Below are positions 33,765-42,648 of a DNA stretch of 64,000 nucleotides, in pieces. The number at the start of each line of letters is the position of its first letter. The first letter of the stretch is position 1. A model generated the notes under the pieces. That model had not been told where the DNA came from. It did not search any database and saw nothing but the letters and a program-made list of their open reading frames with translations. Source of the stretch: QHXW01 sp963752965 (GTDB lineage: Bacteria > Acidobacteriota > Terriglobia > Bryobacterales > Bryobacteraceae); the NCBI GenBank assembly GCA_963752965.1, contig CAVWAJ010000016.1:434001-498000 (forward strand). The letters are read 5' to 3'. A program made the translations under genes and the position numbers.

Positions 33765-36467
33765 CTAGCGAGGCGCACGGGTGGCCAGGCTGGCAAGAGT
33801 CTTGAGGAGCTCTCGTGGGGCGATCGGCTTGCTTACAAACGCGTCGATGCCGTGAGCCAAGCACTCCTCGCGCTTTCCGGCCAATGCATGAGCGGTCACA
33901 GCCACAATGGGAGTGTGTTTGCCGGTTTCACTTTCCATCTGGCGGATAGCGGCAGCCACTTCGAATCCGTCAAGCTCCGGCATTTGGATATCGAGGATGA
34001 CCAGGTCAAAGTTTTGCTTTTCGTACGCCCCGAGCGCTTCGCGTCCGTTGGCGGCCAGAGTCACCCGCTGGCCCCATCGTTCCAGTAAGCGAGTGAGCAA
34101 CTTGAGATTCACGAAATTGTCCTCGGCGACCAGGATTTCGAGCGAGCCAAGCTGGTCACGAGCTTCGGAGTCCACCGCTATCGGTGACACCGTTCCCGCG
34201 CCTTCTCGTTGCGTGTCGGCCTCCCCCGGAACTCTCCTAGCAAATCGCGCCGTAAAGTAGAATGTGCTGCCCTCTCCCAGTTTGCTCTCCACCCAAACCT
34301 TTCCACCCATCAACTCCACCAGACGTAACGAGATGGTCAAGCCCAGCCCGGTACCTCCGTGTTTTCGGCTCGTGGAACCATCGGCCTGGCAGAAGGACTC
34401 GAAGATGAGAGCTTGTTTGTCTTCAGGAATGCCGGGGCCGGTGTCGCGGACCGCGAATTGGACGAGAACCGTATTCTGATCTTCCGACTCCAGTTGAGCG
34501 TCCAATGTGACTCCGCCGTTTTCCGTGAACTTGATCGCGTTGCCCAGCAGATTCAACAACACCTGCCGCAGGCGGAGCGGGTCGGCCAGCAGTTGATTGG
34601 GGATGTCTGGGGAGACGTTGCAGATGAGCCGGAGGCCTTTCTGGTTGGCGGCACGGCTTAGGAACCGTGCCGCATCCTCGACCACGGGAAGCAGGGAGAC
34701 CGGAGTGGGCGCAAGTTCCATGCGGCCCGCTTCAATCTTGGAAAGATCCAGGATGTCGTTCAGCAGCGAGAGCAGAGATTCGGCGGAGCTCATGACATCG
34801 GTCAGATACTCCTGCTGCTCATCGCGCGATGAAGAATCGATCGCCAACGCCGTCATGCCCAGGATGGCGTTCATAGGAGTGCGAATCTCGTGGCTCATGT
34901 TGGCGAGGAATTCGCTCTTGAGGCGCGTGGCCTGTTTCGCGTCCTCCACCGCCTGGGCGAGCGCCTGATTCTTTTTTTGCAGTTCCACCATCTGCGACCG
35001 CACGCGGCGGCGCAAAATGAGCACCCAGGTTGAGGTGGCGATTGTTACCAGCGCCACGAATGCCAAAACAAATAACGTGTGCTCCCGGGTCCACCACGAC
35101 GGGCTTTCGACCAGCACGAGATCCGCGGGAGACCGGAGCCGCAGTTTGATGGACTCCGGCGTTCCGACGACCCCTTTCTGGAGGACGCAGATGCCGGTGA
35201 CGCGGACCCGGCTGCCTTCCCGAAGAGAACGTTGGGGATCACTCGCCGCCGGTCCCGCCACAGCCCGGAAGGTGGTTTGGCCGTGACTGATGATCATCAC
35301 CTCTTCCTGCCCGAAGGCGGAACGGCCGGTGAGAGTGCCTTCCAACGTAACCAGCGCGGAATCGTAGGTATCATCCAACGCCCGCTCGGCCTGGAGCACC
35401 ACCGGAACAGGCGGTGTACCGACTCCGGCACGCCGGCATACGGCGTCTAGCAGAGCCGGTGTGAAATCGATACTGCCGGCAAACCCTACCGCCTCGACCC
35501 GATCTCCGGGCCGAAGAGGAACCGTTTGGTTGGCCTCGATGTAGAGATTGCCGGTGGGGTCGGAAATGTATAATTGCTTGCTTGCAAACTGTCCGGCCAC
35601 AACTCCGGACACTTTGACGCGGTGTCTGGGCAGCCCTCCGAACGTATATCTCTGCAGGGTGGCGATGGGACTTGAGGCCATCGCAAAGGGGTTTGGTGAA
35701 CCGGGGTTCAGCACATTGACCCAGGAAAGCGATGGCACATACAGGGCAACGCCGGTCATCTGATTCTTTTGATTGAAGATGGCGCCACAGACACCGTTGA
35801 TGCGAACGCGCGAATCGACGAATCCCGGGGGAACTTCGGTCAGGTTGGGGATGTAGCCGATGACGCGCCCGCCCATGACTTCCACCACGAATTGGAGCGG
35901 CAAGTGGTTAGGCACAACCGCCGCCGAGCGGACAATGCCTTCGACCTCCACCCACTGACTGTCCAGGCGAGTGGAAGCCATTTCCTCGAGCGCCCCTTTC
36001 TGGGGTCTAGGCATAGGCGCGGAACCGACGACATCCCAATAGGGATTCATGATATCTGGCGCGAAATCGGCCTGCGTGGTTGTGCCCCGCAGATCGAGCA
36101 ACTGGCCAGGCTTGGGTGTTGGCAACTTGTTCGACCAATGCACCCAGATACCACCGGTCGCATCTTGTACGAACAGGTCCGGAGCGGTCGGTTCAAAATA
36201 CGTAACCACGGCGCGCAGATGAACGGGATAGCCGCGCTTGGCCTCAGCGGGAGAAAGGCTGTGGATCTCCGCGAGGTGAGTGAGAGTTCGCAAACCAGCC
36301 GGCGCGGACGATGGCTGGGCGTAAGACAACGCGCCGCCGAGCAGTGCGACCGCACTGTTTATCAGAAAAGTCCGGTATCTGAGTTTGTTTCGCACCTTGC
36401 ACCGACTGACGATCAGAGCCGCGACGAGGACAGGCACCTCAGCACGACCGTATGCCGACATCGACAC
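33765..36467 (-). CDS. Hybrid histidine kinase with extracytoplasmic OB-like sensor and receiver
   Basis: 900-aa membrane sensor. A signal/anchor helix lies near residues 34-50. A long extracytoplasmic region to about 450 is built of repeated beta-rich segments of OB-fold appearance (VHLRAVVTYF..., VEVEGIVRSA..., VKVSGVVAG..., VTLEGTLTG...). A membrane helix at about 457-475 leads to a coiled segment, HisKA (His526, NMSHEIRTPMNA), an HATPase domain and a C-terminal receiver (Asp826, VILDIQMPELDG). Start GTG at 36467; ATG at 36461 is an alternative. The architecture is common in Acidobacteria. Signal unknown. Confidence 0.88.
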   Translation of the reverse strand: MSMSAYGRAEVPVLVAALIVSRCKVRNKLRYRTFLINSAVALLGGALSYAQPSSAPAGLRTLTHLAEIHSLSPAEAKRGYPVHLRAVVTYFEPTAPDLFVQDATGGIWVHWSNKLPTPKPGQLLDLRGTTTQADFAPDIMNPYWDVVGSAPMPRPQKGALEEMASTRLDSQWVEVEGIVRSAAVVPNHLPLQFVVEVMGGRVIGYIPNLTEVPPGFVDSRVRINGVCGAIFNQKNQMTGVALYVPSLSWVNVLNPGSPNPFAMASSPIATLQRYTFGGLPRHRVKVSGVVAGQFASKQLYISDPTGNLYIEANQTVPLRPGDRVEAVGFAGSIDFTPALLDAVCRRAGVGTPPVPVVLQAERALDDTYDSALVTLEGTLTGRSAFGQEEVMIISHGQTTFRAVAGPAASDPQRSLREGSRVRVTGICVLQKGVVGTPESIKLRLRSPADLVLVESPSWWTREHTLFVLAFVALVTIATSTWVLILRRRVRSQMVELQKKNQALAQAVEDAKQATRLKSEFLANMSHEIRTPMNAILGMTALAIDSSSRDEQQEYLTDVMSSAESLLSLLNDILDLSKIEAGRMELAPTPVSLLPVVEDAARFLSRAANQKGLRLICNVSPDIPNQLLADPLRLRQVLLNLLGNAIKFTENGGVTLDAQLESEDQNTVLVQFAVRDTGPGIPEDKQALIFESFCQADGSTSRKHGGTGLGLTISLRLVELMGGKVWVESKLGEGSTFYFTARFARRVPGEADTQREGAGTVSPIAVDSEARDQLGSLEILVAEDNFVNLKLLTRLLERWGQRVTLAANGREALGAYEKQNFDLVILDIQMPELDGFEVAAAIRQMESETGKHTPIVAVTAHALAGKREECLAHGIDAFVSKPIAPRELLKTLASLATRAPR

Positions 36468-36648
36468 TCACTCACTGGTGGTGTTTCCGGTTCTGGATGG
36501 AACACACCCGTACGATTAAGTCTGCTGGTGGACGCGCCATTAGCACAATATTGAAAAGAGTTAGCGGAATAATCCTATCGATTGTGGACGCAGGCCTGAC
36601 CCGGTGATGCCGATGAGGCGAAGGCCAGAGAAGACTGTTTGCGGCCTT

Positions 36649-37362
36649 TTAGGCGATGCCTTCCGCGAAGGCGCGCGCCAGACGCACGAGAAGCTCTCGC
36701 GTGCGTACCATGGAACCCCGGCCGTTCTGCTGGAGCAGGGATTCCAATTCGCGCGCGTAATGGCTGATCTCGGAAAGGCCGACCGAAGCGGCCGTGCCAG
36801 CCCAGCGCCGGACAATGGAGAGCGCTTCCATGCTGTCGAACCCGGAGCCCAGGCTGCTGATGAGCTTCCCACTTTGCTGCATGCCCTCCGTCAAGAAGGC
36901 CTGCCGGCTTTCCTGGTTCGGGGACGGCGCCGCCAGGGGGCCCTGGGACGTTGTCGCTTGCGTATAAGATGCAGCGGCCGGGAAGCCTGCAGTTTTCGAC
37001 ATGTATTGCCGGATGAGGGTAGGAAAGGTGCGGGTGTCGATTGGCTTTGTGATGTAGCCATCACAGCCTGCCGCGAAAGCCTTCTCCTCATCTCCCTTCA
37101 TGGCGAAAGCGGTAAGCGCCAGAACGACCGTGTCCTGTGTCTCTGGCGCGGCCTTCAGACGCCGGGTCATCTCGAGGCCATCCATGCCAGGCAATTGAAT
37201 GTCAGCCAGCACCAGACCGGGCCGAAAACTCTGCGCCATCTCCAGAGCCTCCTCTGCCGTGCTGGCCGTGCGGACTTCAAAGCCCTGCCGGGAGAGAAGG
37301 ACACGCACGAGTTTCAAGTTCACCGGCGTGTCATCGACGATGAGAACTGAATTGCTAGGCAT
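36649..37362 (-). CDS. Response regulator with C-terminal degenerate HPt domain
   Basis: 237-aa protein. Residues 1 to about 125 form a receiver with phospho-acceptor Asp (VLADIQLPGMDG) and TKPID. After a linker the C-terminus has the helical pattern of an HPt domain, VRRWAGTAASVGLSEISHYARELE. The position of the phosphorylatable His in the xHxLKGxAxxxG motif is Arg, so it probably cannot relay phosphate. Start ATG at 37362 with GGAGG upstream, favoured over a longer frame. It lies between two kinase genes, with a palindrome and a two-box motif in front. Confidence 0.8.
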   Translation of the reverse strand: MPSNSVLIVDDTPVNLKLVRVLLSRQGFEVRTASTAEEALEMAQSFRPGLVLADIQLPGMDGLEMTRRLKAAPETQDTVVLALTAFAMKGDEEKAFAAGCDGYITKPIDTRTFPTLIRQYMSKTAGFPAAASYTQATTSQGPLAAPSPNQESRQAFLTEGMQQSGKLISSLGSGFDSMEALSIVRRWAGTAASVGLSEISHYARELESLLQQNGRGSMVRTRELLVRLARAFAEGIA

Positions 37363-37427
37363 AGGAAAGCCTCCGTCGGTGGGCGATCGATATCGAAACG
37401 CGGCCACAGAGCAGCGATTTCATTGTA

Positions 37428-37451
37428 TTTTTCCGGACAGTACCGGAAAAA
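37428..37451. promoter_or_regulatory. Palindrome upstream of the response regulator
   Basis: TTTTTCCGG (37428-37436) and CCGGAAAAA (37443-37451) form a 9-bp inverted repeat with a 6-base centre. Located 66 bp before the ATG at 37362. It could be an operator or the terminator of the upstream kinase gene; no clear U-run follows. Confidence 0.4.
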
Positions 37452-37479
37452 GTAAAATTAGCGTTGTTTAACGGTAAAA
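37450..37479 (-). promoter_or_regulatory. Two-box motif TTTACCGT...TAATTTTACTT, copy 1
   Basis: On the minus strand, TTTTACCGT (37479-37471), a 10-base spacer, then TAATTTTACTT (37460-37450), about 90 bp before the response regulator ATG. The same two boxes, with an 8-base spacer, occur at 39759-39785 in front of another gene of the cluster, in the same orientation relative to the gene. Likely a shared regulator site. Confidence 0.45.
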
Positions 37480-37515
37480 GTCTAGCCATTTTATATATAA
37501 TTCCATTGCCTTTAG

Positions 37516-39609
37516 TTAAAGCGGACGCAGTACTTCGATCGGCGGTGCGGCCTGGTCCGGCCCCGCCAGCGTGGCATCCTGCTTAATCACACCAGTACCG
37601 TTCTCTGCGTTTCTCGATCGAAGCGCAGAGGAGTCCGTGGGAAATTTGATGGGTAGTACGGCAAAGAAGACGCTGCCAGATCCCAACTGGCTGCGCACGC
37701 CGACGTCACCGCCCTGCTGTTCGACGATGTGTTTGGTCAAAGCCAGCCCCAAGCCCGTCCCCAGCCCCGATTTGGCGCTGTCGAGTTGCTGAAAGTCCGC
37801 AAAAAGACGCTCGATGTCGGCCTCGTGGATGCCCGGCCCGGTGTCTTCCACTTCCACGCGGAAGGCGCGGCCGCCTTCCCATCGTGCCCGGATCTGAATG
37901 GCTCCGCCCTCCGGGGTGAACTTGATTGCGTTGGATAGGTAGTTGTAGACCACTTGTTTGAGGCGGGATGCGTCCGTCACCACCTGGTCGACATCGCCGG
38001 TATCGATGGATACAAAAATTCCTTTTCGTTCCGCCAGAATTCGCAACACGTCGCGCACTTCGCAAAGTAAGGCAGGCAGCGTGACTGTCTCCATGCGGAA
38101 TTCCATCTTGCCGGATTCCACTTTCGCCATGTCGAGCACATCGTTAACCAGGTGAAGGAGGTGCCGGGAACTGGCCAAAATGTCGCCAAGATACTCCTTT
38201 TGTTCCTCCGACACCGGACCAGCCACCGTGTCGAACATCAGCTCGGCAAGTCCGATGATGCCATTCAAGGGAGTCCGAAACTCATGAGACATCGCGGCGA
38301 GGAACCTCCCTTTCGTGGCGCCAGCCTCACGGGCCGCACCGAGCGCCAGCAGCAGTTCCTCATTTTTCGTCCGAAGCTCCCGTGCGTACTGCTCAACTTT
38401 CTTCACCGCCATGCCGACCATTTTGCGGGCGGTGACGTCCAGCAGACCGGAACGGATGCCGGCTATACCACCTTGCTTGCCGGGTATCAGGCTCTCGTGA
38501 ACCTCCACCGTCACCAGTGACCCGTCGCGACACAGGAAATCACACTCATAGGGGGTCGCCGGCCGGACTTGATCGATGCGGTCCATAATGTTGCGGCGGA
38601 CTACGTCGCGCGAGTCGCGGCTGACCAGATCCCAGACGTGCTTGCCGATAATCTCGTCCACTCGATAGCCAAGAAGTGCGCATTCAGCCGGGTTGACGCG
38701 CCGGATGACGCCCTCGCAATCGATCTCGTGGCTGGCAATCGGGGCATCTTTGAACAGGGCCCGGAGACGTTCCTCACCGAGGCGGAGTTCTCGCTCATGT
38801 TCCGCCAGACGCGTTGAGGCCAGCCGAAGCCCTTTTTCGAGCTCGTGCACTTCTCGGGTATCGGCAACAAAGGGCAGGGGCGGCAGACCGCTCCAGAATA
38901 ACCGGGCATTCGTCTCGAGGGCGCGGATTTGGGAGCTCAGCGTCCCGGTCAACAGGAGTACCCCCACCAGTTGAAAGAACAAGGCGATTAGGATGCTCTC
39001 GACCAACAAGCTCCAGAGCCGCAGCCGGGCGCCTTCGGCAGCTTGCGAGCGCGCCTGGAGCAGCCGGTCTTCCTCCATCTGCATAGCGGCAAGTTTGCCG
39101 CGCACACGGCTGGCAATGTCACGGCCGCCATCCAACATGTCGATGCCACTGATGCCGCCCCGAACTGTCTTGCCTAGTTTCGGGGCGCTCTCGCACAACG
39201 CGGCGAAATCATCCAGCTCATTCTGTACCAACACGCCAATCTCGATGCCACGTTGGCGTTGGGAAGGATTGCCGGCTTCGAGTGCCGTGAGGTGCTCCAC
39301 CAGGGGACCGAGAATCTCTCTGGACTCCCAGTAGGGGTGCAGCGTGGACGCATCTCCAGCGAGCAAAAAGTCGCGAACCGAAGATTCTGCGTCAGACAGC
39401 CGGACCAGGATCTCCTGGATGTCGCCGCGGGCTCCCAAGGTGCGTTGCACCCAGGCGCGCGCCTGTTGCTCGCCACGCTGCGCCCGGTACATCGCGGCCG
39501 AAGCGGTAAGCAGGATGGGCAACGGCAGGAGCAGCACCGCCAGCGCTTTAGTCCGCAACGACCGGCCAGCCCAGAACTGATTGATACTCGCCAACGCGCG
39601 CGTCGCCAT
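37516..39609 (-). CDS. Histidine kinase with CHASE3-like sensor and PAS domain
   Basis: 697-aa sensor kinase. TM1 is about residues 22-42, followed by a helical periplasmic CHASE3-like region, and TM2 at about 203-224. Then come a PAS domain (LFKDAPIASHEIDCEGVIRR...LLGYRVDEIIGKHVWDL), a coiled linker, HisKA with His442 (AMSHEFRTPLNG) and an HATPase (NAIKFTPEGG, GTGLGLALTK). Its PAS is closely similar to that of the divergent kinase at 39899, so the two probably arose by duplication. No receiver of its own. Confidence 0.9.
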   Translation of the reverse strand: MATRALASINQFWAGRSLRTKALAVLLLPLPILLTASAAMYRAQRGEQQARAWVQRTLGARGDIQEILVRLSDAESSVRDFLLAGDASTLHPYWESREILGPLVEHLTALEAGNPSQRQRGIEIGVLVQNELDDFAALCESAPKLGKTVRGGISGIDMLDGGRDIASRVRGKLAAMQMEEDRLLQARSQAAEGARLRLWSLLVESILIALFFQLVGVLLLTGTLSSQIRALETNARLFWSGLPPLPFVADTREVHELEKGLRLASTRLAEHERELRLGEERLRALFKDAPIASHEIDCEGVIRRVNPAECALLGYRVDEIIGKHVWDLVSRDSRDVVRRNIMDRIDQVRPATPYECDFLCRDGSLVTVEVHESLIPGKQGGIAGIRSGLLDVTARKMVGMAVKKVEQYARELRTKNEELLLALGAAREAGATKGRFLAAMSHEFRTPLNGIIGLAELMFDTVAGPVSEEQKEYLGDILASSRHLLHLVNDVLDMAKVESGKMEFRMETVTLPALLCEVRDVLRILAERKGIFVSIDTGDVDQVVTDASRLKQVVYNYLSNAIKFTPEGGAIQIRARWEGGRAFRVEVEDTGPGIHEADIERLFADFQQLDSAKSGLGTGLGLALTKHIVEQQGGDVGVRSQLGSGSVFFAVLPIKFPTDSSALRSRNAENGTGVIKQDATLAGPDQAAPPIEVLRPL

Positions 39610-39898
39610 GAACGGAGCTAGGTCTCCCTAGCCCATGTTAGAGTCCGCAATTTGCCTGGGTCTATATTTCTTTAGTTATATGGCGTTATTCTTTACCAAT
39701 AATTCTAAGCTATTTAAAGTTACTAGAGACACGCGAGATCCACTCTGCGCACAGTGTATTTACCGTAAAATCAATAATTTTACTTGTTACGCCTGCTGCC
39801 AGACCGCAGGATCGAATTGCCGTATTTTCACAGCAAATGCGGCGTTTCATCCCGATAAAGGTTGCAAATAATCGGCATTTGCGGTAAAAGATTTAAAG
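39610..39898. other. AT-rich divergent intergenic region
   Basis: 289 bp between two divergent kinase genes, much richer in A/T than the surroundings. It holds the two-box motif at 39759-39785, an inverted repeat GCAAATGC (39833-39840) / GCATTTGC (39875-39882), and a further TTTTACCG box on the minus strand at 39889-39882. A 78-codon frame runs through it on the plus strand but has no coding character. Confidence 0.5.
39759..39785 (+). promoter_or_regulatory. Two-box motif TTTACCGT...TAATTTTACTT, copy 2
   Basis: TTTACCGT (39759-39766), an 8-base spacer, then TAATTTTACTT (39775-39785), 114 bp before the ATG of the kinase at 39899. Matches the motif before the response regulator at 37362. Confidence 0.45.
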
Positions 39899-41563
39899 AT
39901 GCTCCCCACCAGCACGCCCAGGGATTCCGCACCGCCGGTCGCTTCGCAAGATCTGCTTGGCTCACGAGATCCTCAGCAATTCGACTCCCCTTTTCGTGAA
40001 TTATTTGAATTTGCTCCGGTCGCCTACCACGAAATCGACGCGAACGGGACTTTGCGGCGCGTCAACCAGACCGAATGCCGCCTGCTCGGGTACACGCGCG
40101 AGGAGATGATCGGCCGGCCTGTATGGCAGTTTGTGGCCGCGGACCAGCAGGAGCAAGCTCGCGAGTCGATCCGCCAGAAGGTGGCGGGTGACGGATCGCC
40201 GACGCCGTTCGAGCGTGATTTTCTCCGCCGGGACGGCGGTTACTTGATCCTTGAAATCTACGACAGCCTGATTTATGACCGTGCCGGAGAAGTCACGGGC
40301 ATCCGATCGGTGCTACTGGACGTAACGGACCGGCGGCTGGCGGAGCAGTTGCTCGCCAACGAGGTCACGGAGCGTGAGCGGCTCACCGTGGCGCTGCGCC
40401 GCTCCAAAGAAGAAGCCGAGAAGGCGAACCGGGCAAAAAGCGAATTTCTCTCCCGTATGAGTCACGAGTTGCGGACGCCCCTGAACGCCATTCTTGGGTT
40501 CGCGCAGTTGCTGGAAATGAGCCCTCTCGATCGTGACAAGCGCGAGGCTGTGGGCCAGATACTCAAGGCGGGCCAGCATCTCCTCGGCCTGATCAACGAG
40601 GTTCTGGAGATTTCCCGCATCGAGGCGGGGCGCCTGTCGCTTTCTCCCGAACCGGTCCTCGTCAGCTCGGCGATCCAGGAGACGCTCGATCTGTTGACCC
40701 CCATGGCGGCGCGACGGAAGATAATGCTCCGCGACGAAGTGGGCAAGGAGCGGCGGCGCTACGTGGTGGCCGATCAACAGCGGCTCAAACAGGTTCTGCT
40801 GAACCTGGTTTCCAACGCCATCAAGTACAACAGCGACGATGGCACGGTCACGATTTCGGCGGAAGAAATCGACGGCACGCGCCTGCGGGTGAAGGTGCGG
40901 GACACCGGACCGGGCGTCAAGCCCGAGAATCAGGCGAAGCTGTTCACTCCCTTCGAGCGGCTAGGAGCGGAACAAACCGGGGTCGAAGGCACGGGTCTGG
41001 GGCTGGCTCTGTCAAAAAGGCTGCTCGAAATGATGGGCGGCTCGATTGGCGTGCTGAACAATCCCGATCGCGGCGCCACCTTTTGGATGGAATTGCCGCT
41101 GGTACAGGATCCTGTGGCCGAGCTCGAAACCGCGATGCCGGTCGTTGCCGCTCCCGTGGCGCCGGCCAACCATCAGCGCCAGCGCATCGTCCTGTATGTC
41201 GAGGACAACCTTTCCAACATCACGCTGATCGAGCACATCATCGTGCACCGGCCGCACGTAAAGCTGGTTGCTGCCATGCAGGGCCGGCTGGGCCTGGACC
41301 TGGCGAGAGAGCACCGGCCTGACCTCGTGCTTTTGGATCTGCACCTCCCTGATATTTCCGGCGAAGATGTTTTACACGGTCTCCGCCAGGAGCCTGCGCT
41401 GCAAAATACTCCCGTGATCATAATCAGCGCCGACGCCACACGCGGCCGTATCGAGCGTTTGCAGTCGATGGGAGTGCTGGACTACCTGCCGAAGCCCCTG
41501 GACATCAAGAGATTCCTGCAACTGCTGGATAGCTGCCTGGACGGAATGGACAATTCGAAATGA
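39899..41563 (+). CDS. Soluble PAS histidine kinase with C-terminal receiver
   Basis: 554-aa cytoplasmic hybrid kinase, with no membrane helix. A PAS domain (LFEFAPVAYHEIDANGTLRRVN..., LLGYTREEMIGRPVWQF) is followed by a coiled segment, HisKA with His189 (SRMSHELRTPLNAIL), an HATPase (GTGLGLALSKRLLEMMGG) and a receiver (DLVLLDLHLPDISG, about 425-545). The 4-base ATGA overlap couples it to the next REC/HD-GYP gene, its probable output partner. PAS paralogous to the kinase at 37516. Confidence 0.9.
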   Translation: MLPTSTPRDSAPPVASQDLLGSRDPQQFDSPFRELFEFAPVAYHEIDANGTLRRVNQTECRLLGYTREEMIGRPVWQFVAADQQEQARESIRQKVAGDGSPTPFERDFLRRDGGYLILEIYDSLIYDRAGEVTGIRSVLLDVTDRRLAEQLLANEVTERERLTVALRRSKEEAEKANRAKSEFLSRMSHELRTPLNAILGFAQLLEMSPLDRDKREAVGQILKAGQHLLGLINEVLEISRIEAGRLSLSPEPVLVSSAIQETLDLLTPMAARRKIMLRDEVGKERRRYVVADQQRLKQVLLNLVSNAIKYNSDDGTVTISAEEIDGTRLRVKVRDTGPGVKPENQAKLFTPFERLGAEQTGVEGTGLGLALSKRLLEMMGGSIGVLNNPDRGATFWMELPLVQDPVAELETAMPVVAAPVAPANHQRQRIVLYVEDNLSNITLIEHIIVHRPHVKLVAAMQGRLGLDLAREHRPDLVLLDLHLPDISGEDVLHGLRQEPALQNTPVIIISADATRGRIERLQSMGVLDYLPKPLDIKRFLQLLDSCLDGMDNSK

Positions 41564-42630
41564 TTAAAGAAGAAACCTTGAAGAGTGCCCGTATCCTCAT
41601 TGTGGATGATCAGGAAGCGAACGTGCTGCTGCTCGAGCGGCTGCTTGGGGTCTCCGGATACACGAATTTCATCAGTACGAATGATCCCCGGCAGGTATTG
41701 CCTCTGTTCGGCAAGTTCCAACCCGATCTGATCCTGTTGGATCTGATGATGCCGTACCTCGATGGCTATTCGGTGATGCAGCAAATCGGACCACGTGTGC
41801 CGGAAGGGGCCTATCTGCCCATCCTCGTGCTCACGGCCGAGATGAATGCCGAAGCCAAGCAGAAAGCGCTCACCATCGGCGCCAAGGACTTCTTGACCAA
41901 GCCGCTCGACGCCACCGAGGTGCTCCTGCGCATCAAGAACCTGCTCGAAACGAGATTCCTGCACTTACGGATGCAAGATCAGAAACATCTTCTCGAAGAG
42001 CAGGTTCGCGAGAAAACGCGCGAACTCGAAGACGCGCGCGTCGAAATCCTCCAGAAATTGGCCATGGCTGCCGAATACCGCGACGATCCGACCGGCGAGC
42101 ATCCCAAGCGGGTTGCCGAGACCGCGGCGGTGCTGGCGCGGGCCGCAGGGCTGCCCAAAGCCCAGGTGGAAATGATCCGGCTGGCCGCCCCGCTGCACGA
42201 CGTGGGCAAGATCGGTGTGCCAGATGCGATTCTGCGGAAGCCGGCGCCACTGACCCCGGAGGAATTCGAGCAGGTAAAACAGCACGCCTCACTCGGCGGG
42301 CGCATTCTATCCGGAACGCAAGTGCCACTGCTCCAACTGGCCGAGGAAATAGCGCTCTACCATCACGAACGCTGGGACGGCACGGGCTACGCCAACGTAG
42401 AAGGCCAATCGATTCCGATGGCAGCGCGCATCGTGGCCATTGCCGATACGTTCGATGTGATGACGCACGACCGCCCTTTCCGGGCGGCAGTTTCCAAAGA
42501 GGACGCGCTGGCGGAAGTTGCCCGGCAACGTGGGCAGCAATTTGATCCGCGCCTCGTGGATGCGTTTCTGCGTTGGCACAAGCGTCAGGATCTTCCGAAG
42601 CGGCTCCGCGAGACCATCCTGGCAAGCTAA
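41560..42630 (+). CDS. Response regulator with degenerate HD-GYP output domain
   Basis: 356-aa protein. An N-terminal receiver with DLILLDLMMPYLDG is joined by a coiled coil to an HD-GYP phosphodiesterase-like domain. The HD pair is present (LHDVGKIG), as are HHERWDGTGY and ARIVAIADTFDVMT. The GYP tripeptide is Gly-Tyr-Ala and the usual Gly-Leu that follows is missing, so c-di-GMP hydrolysis may be altered. ATG overlaps the kinase stop. Such domains hydrolyse or sense c-di-GMP. Confidence 0.88.
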   Translation: MIKEETLKSARILIVDDQEANVLLLERLLGVSGYTNFISTNDPRQVLPLFGKFQPDLILLDLMMPYLDGYSVMQQIGPRVPEGAYLPILVLTAEMNAEAKQKALTIGAKDFLTKPLDATEVLLRIKNLLETRFLHLRMQDQKHLLEEQVREKTRELEDARVEILQKLAMAAEYRDDPTGEHPKRVAETAAVLARAAGLPKAQVEMIRLAAPLHDVGKIGVPDAILRKPAPLTPEEFEQVKQHASLGGRILSGTQVPLLQLAEEIALYHHERWDGTGYANVEGQSIPMAARIVAIADTFDVMTHDRPFRAAVSKEDALAEVARQRGQQFDPRLVDAFLRWHKRQDLPKRLRETILAS

Positions 42631-42648
42631 GACCCCGGAGAAACTACG

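Noticed and set aside
39635..39871. 78-codon frame in the AT-rich intergenic region
   Set aside because: No ribosome site or family similarity, and it crosses the repeated motifs.
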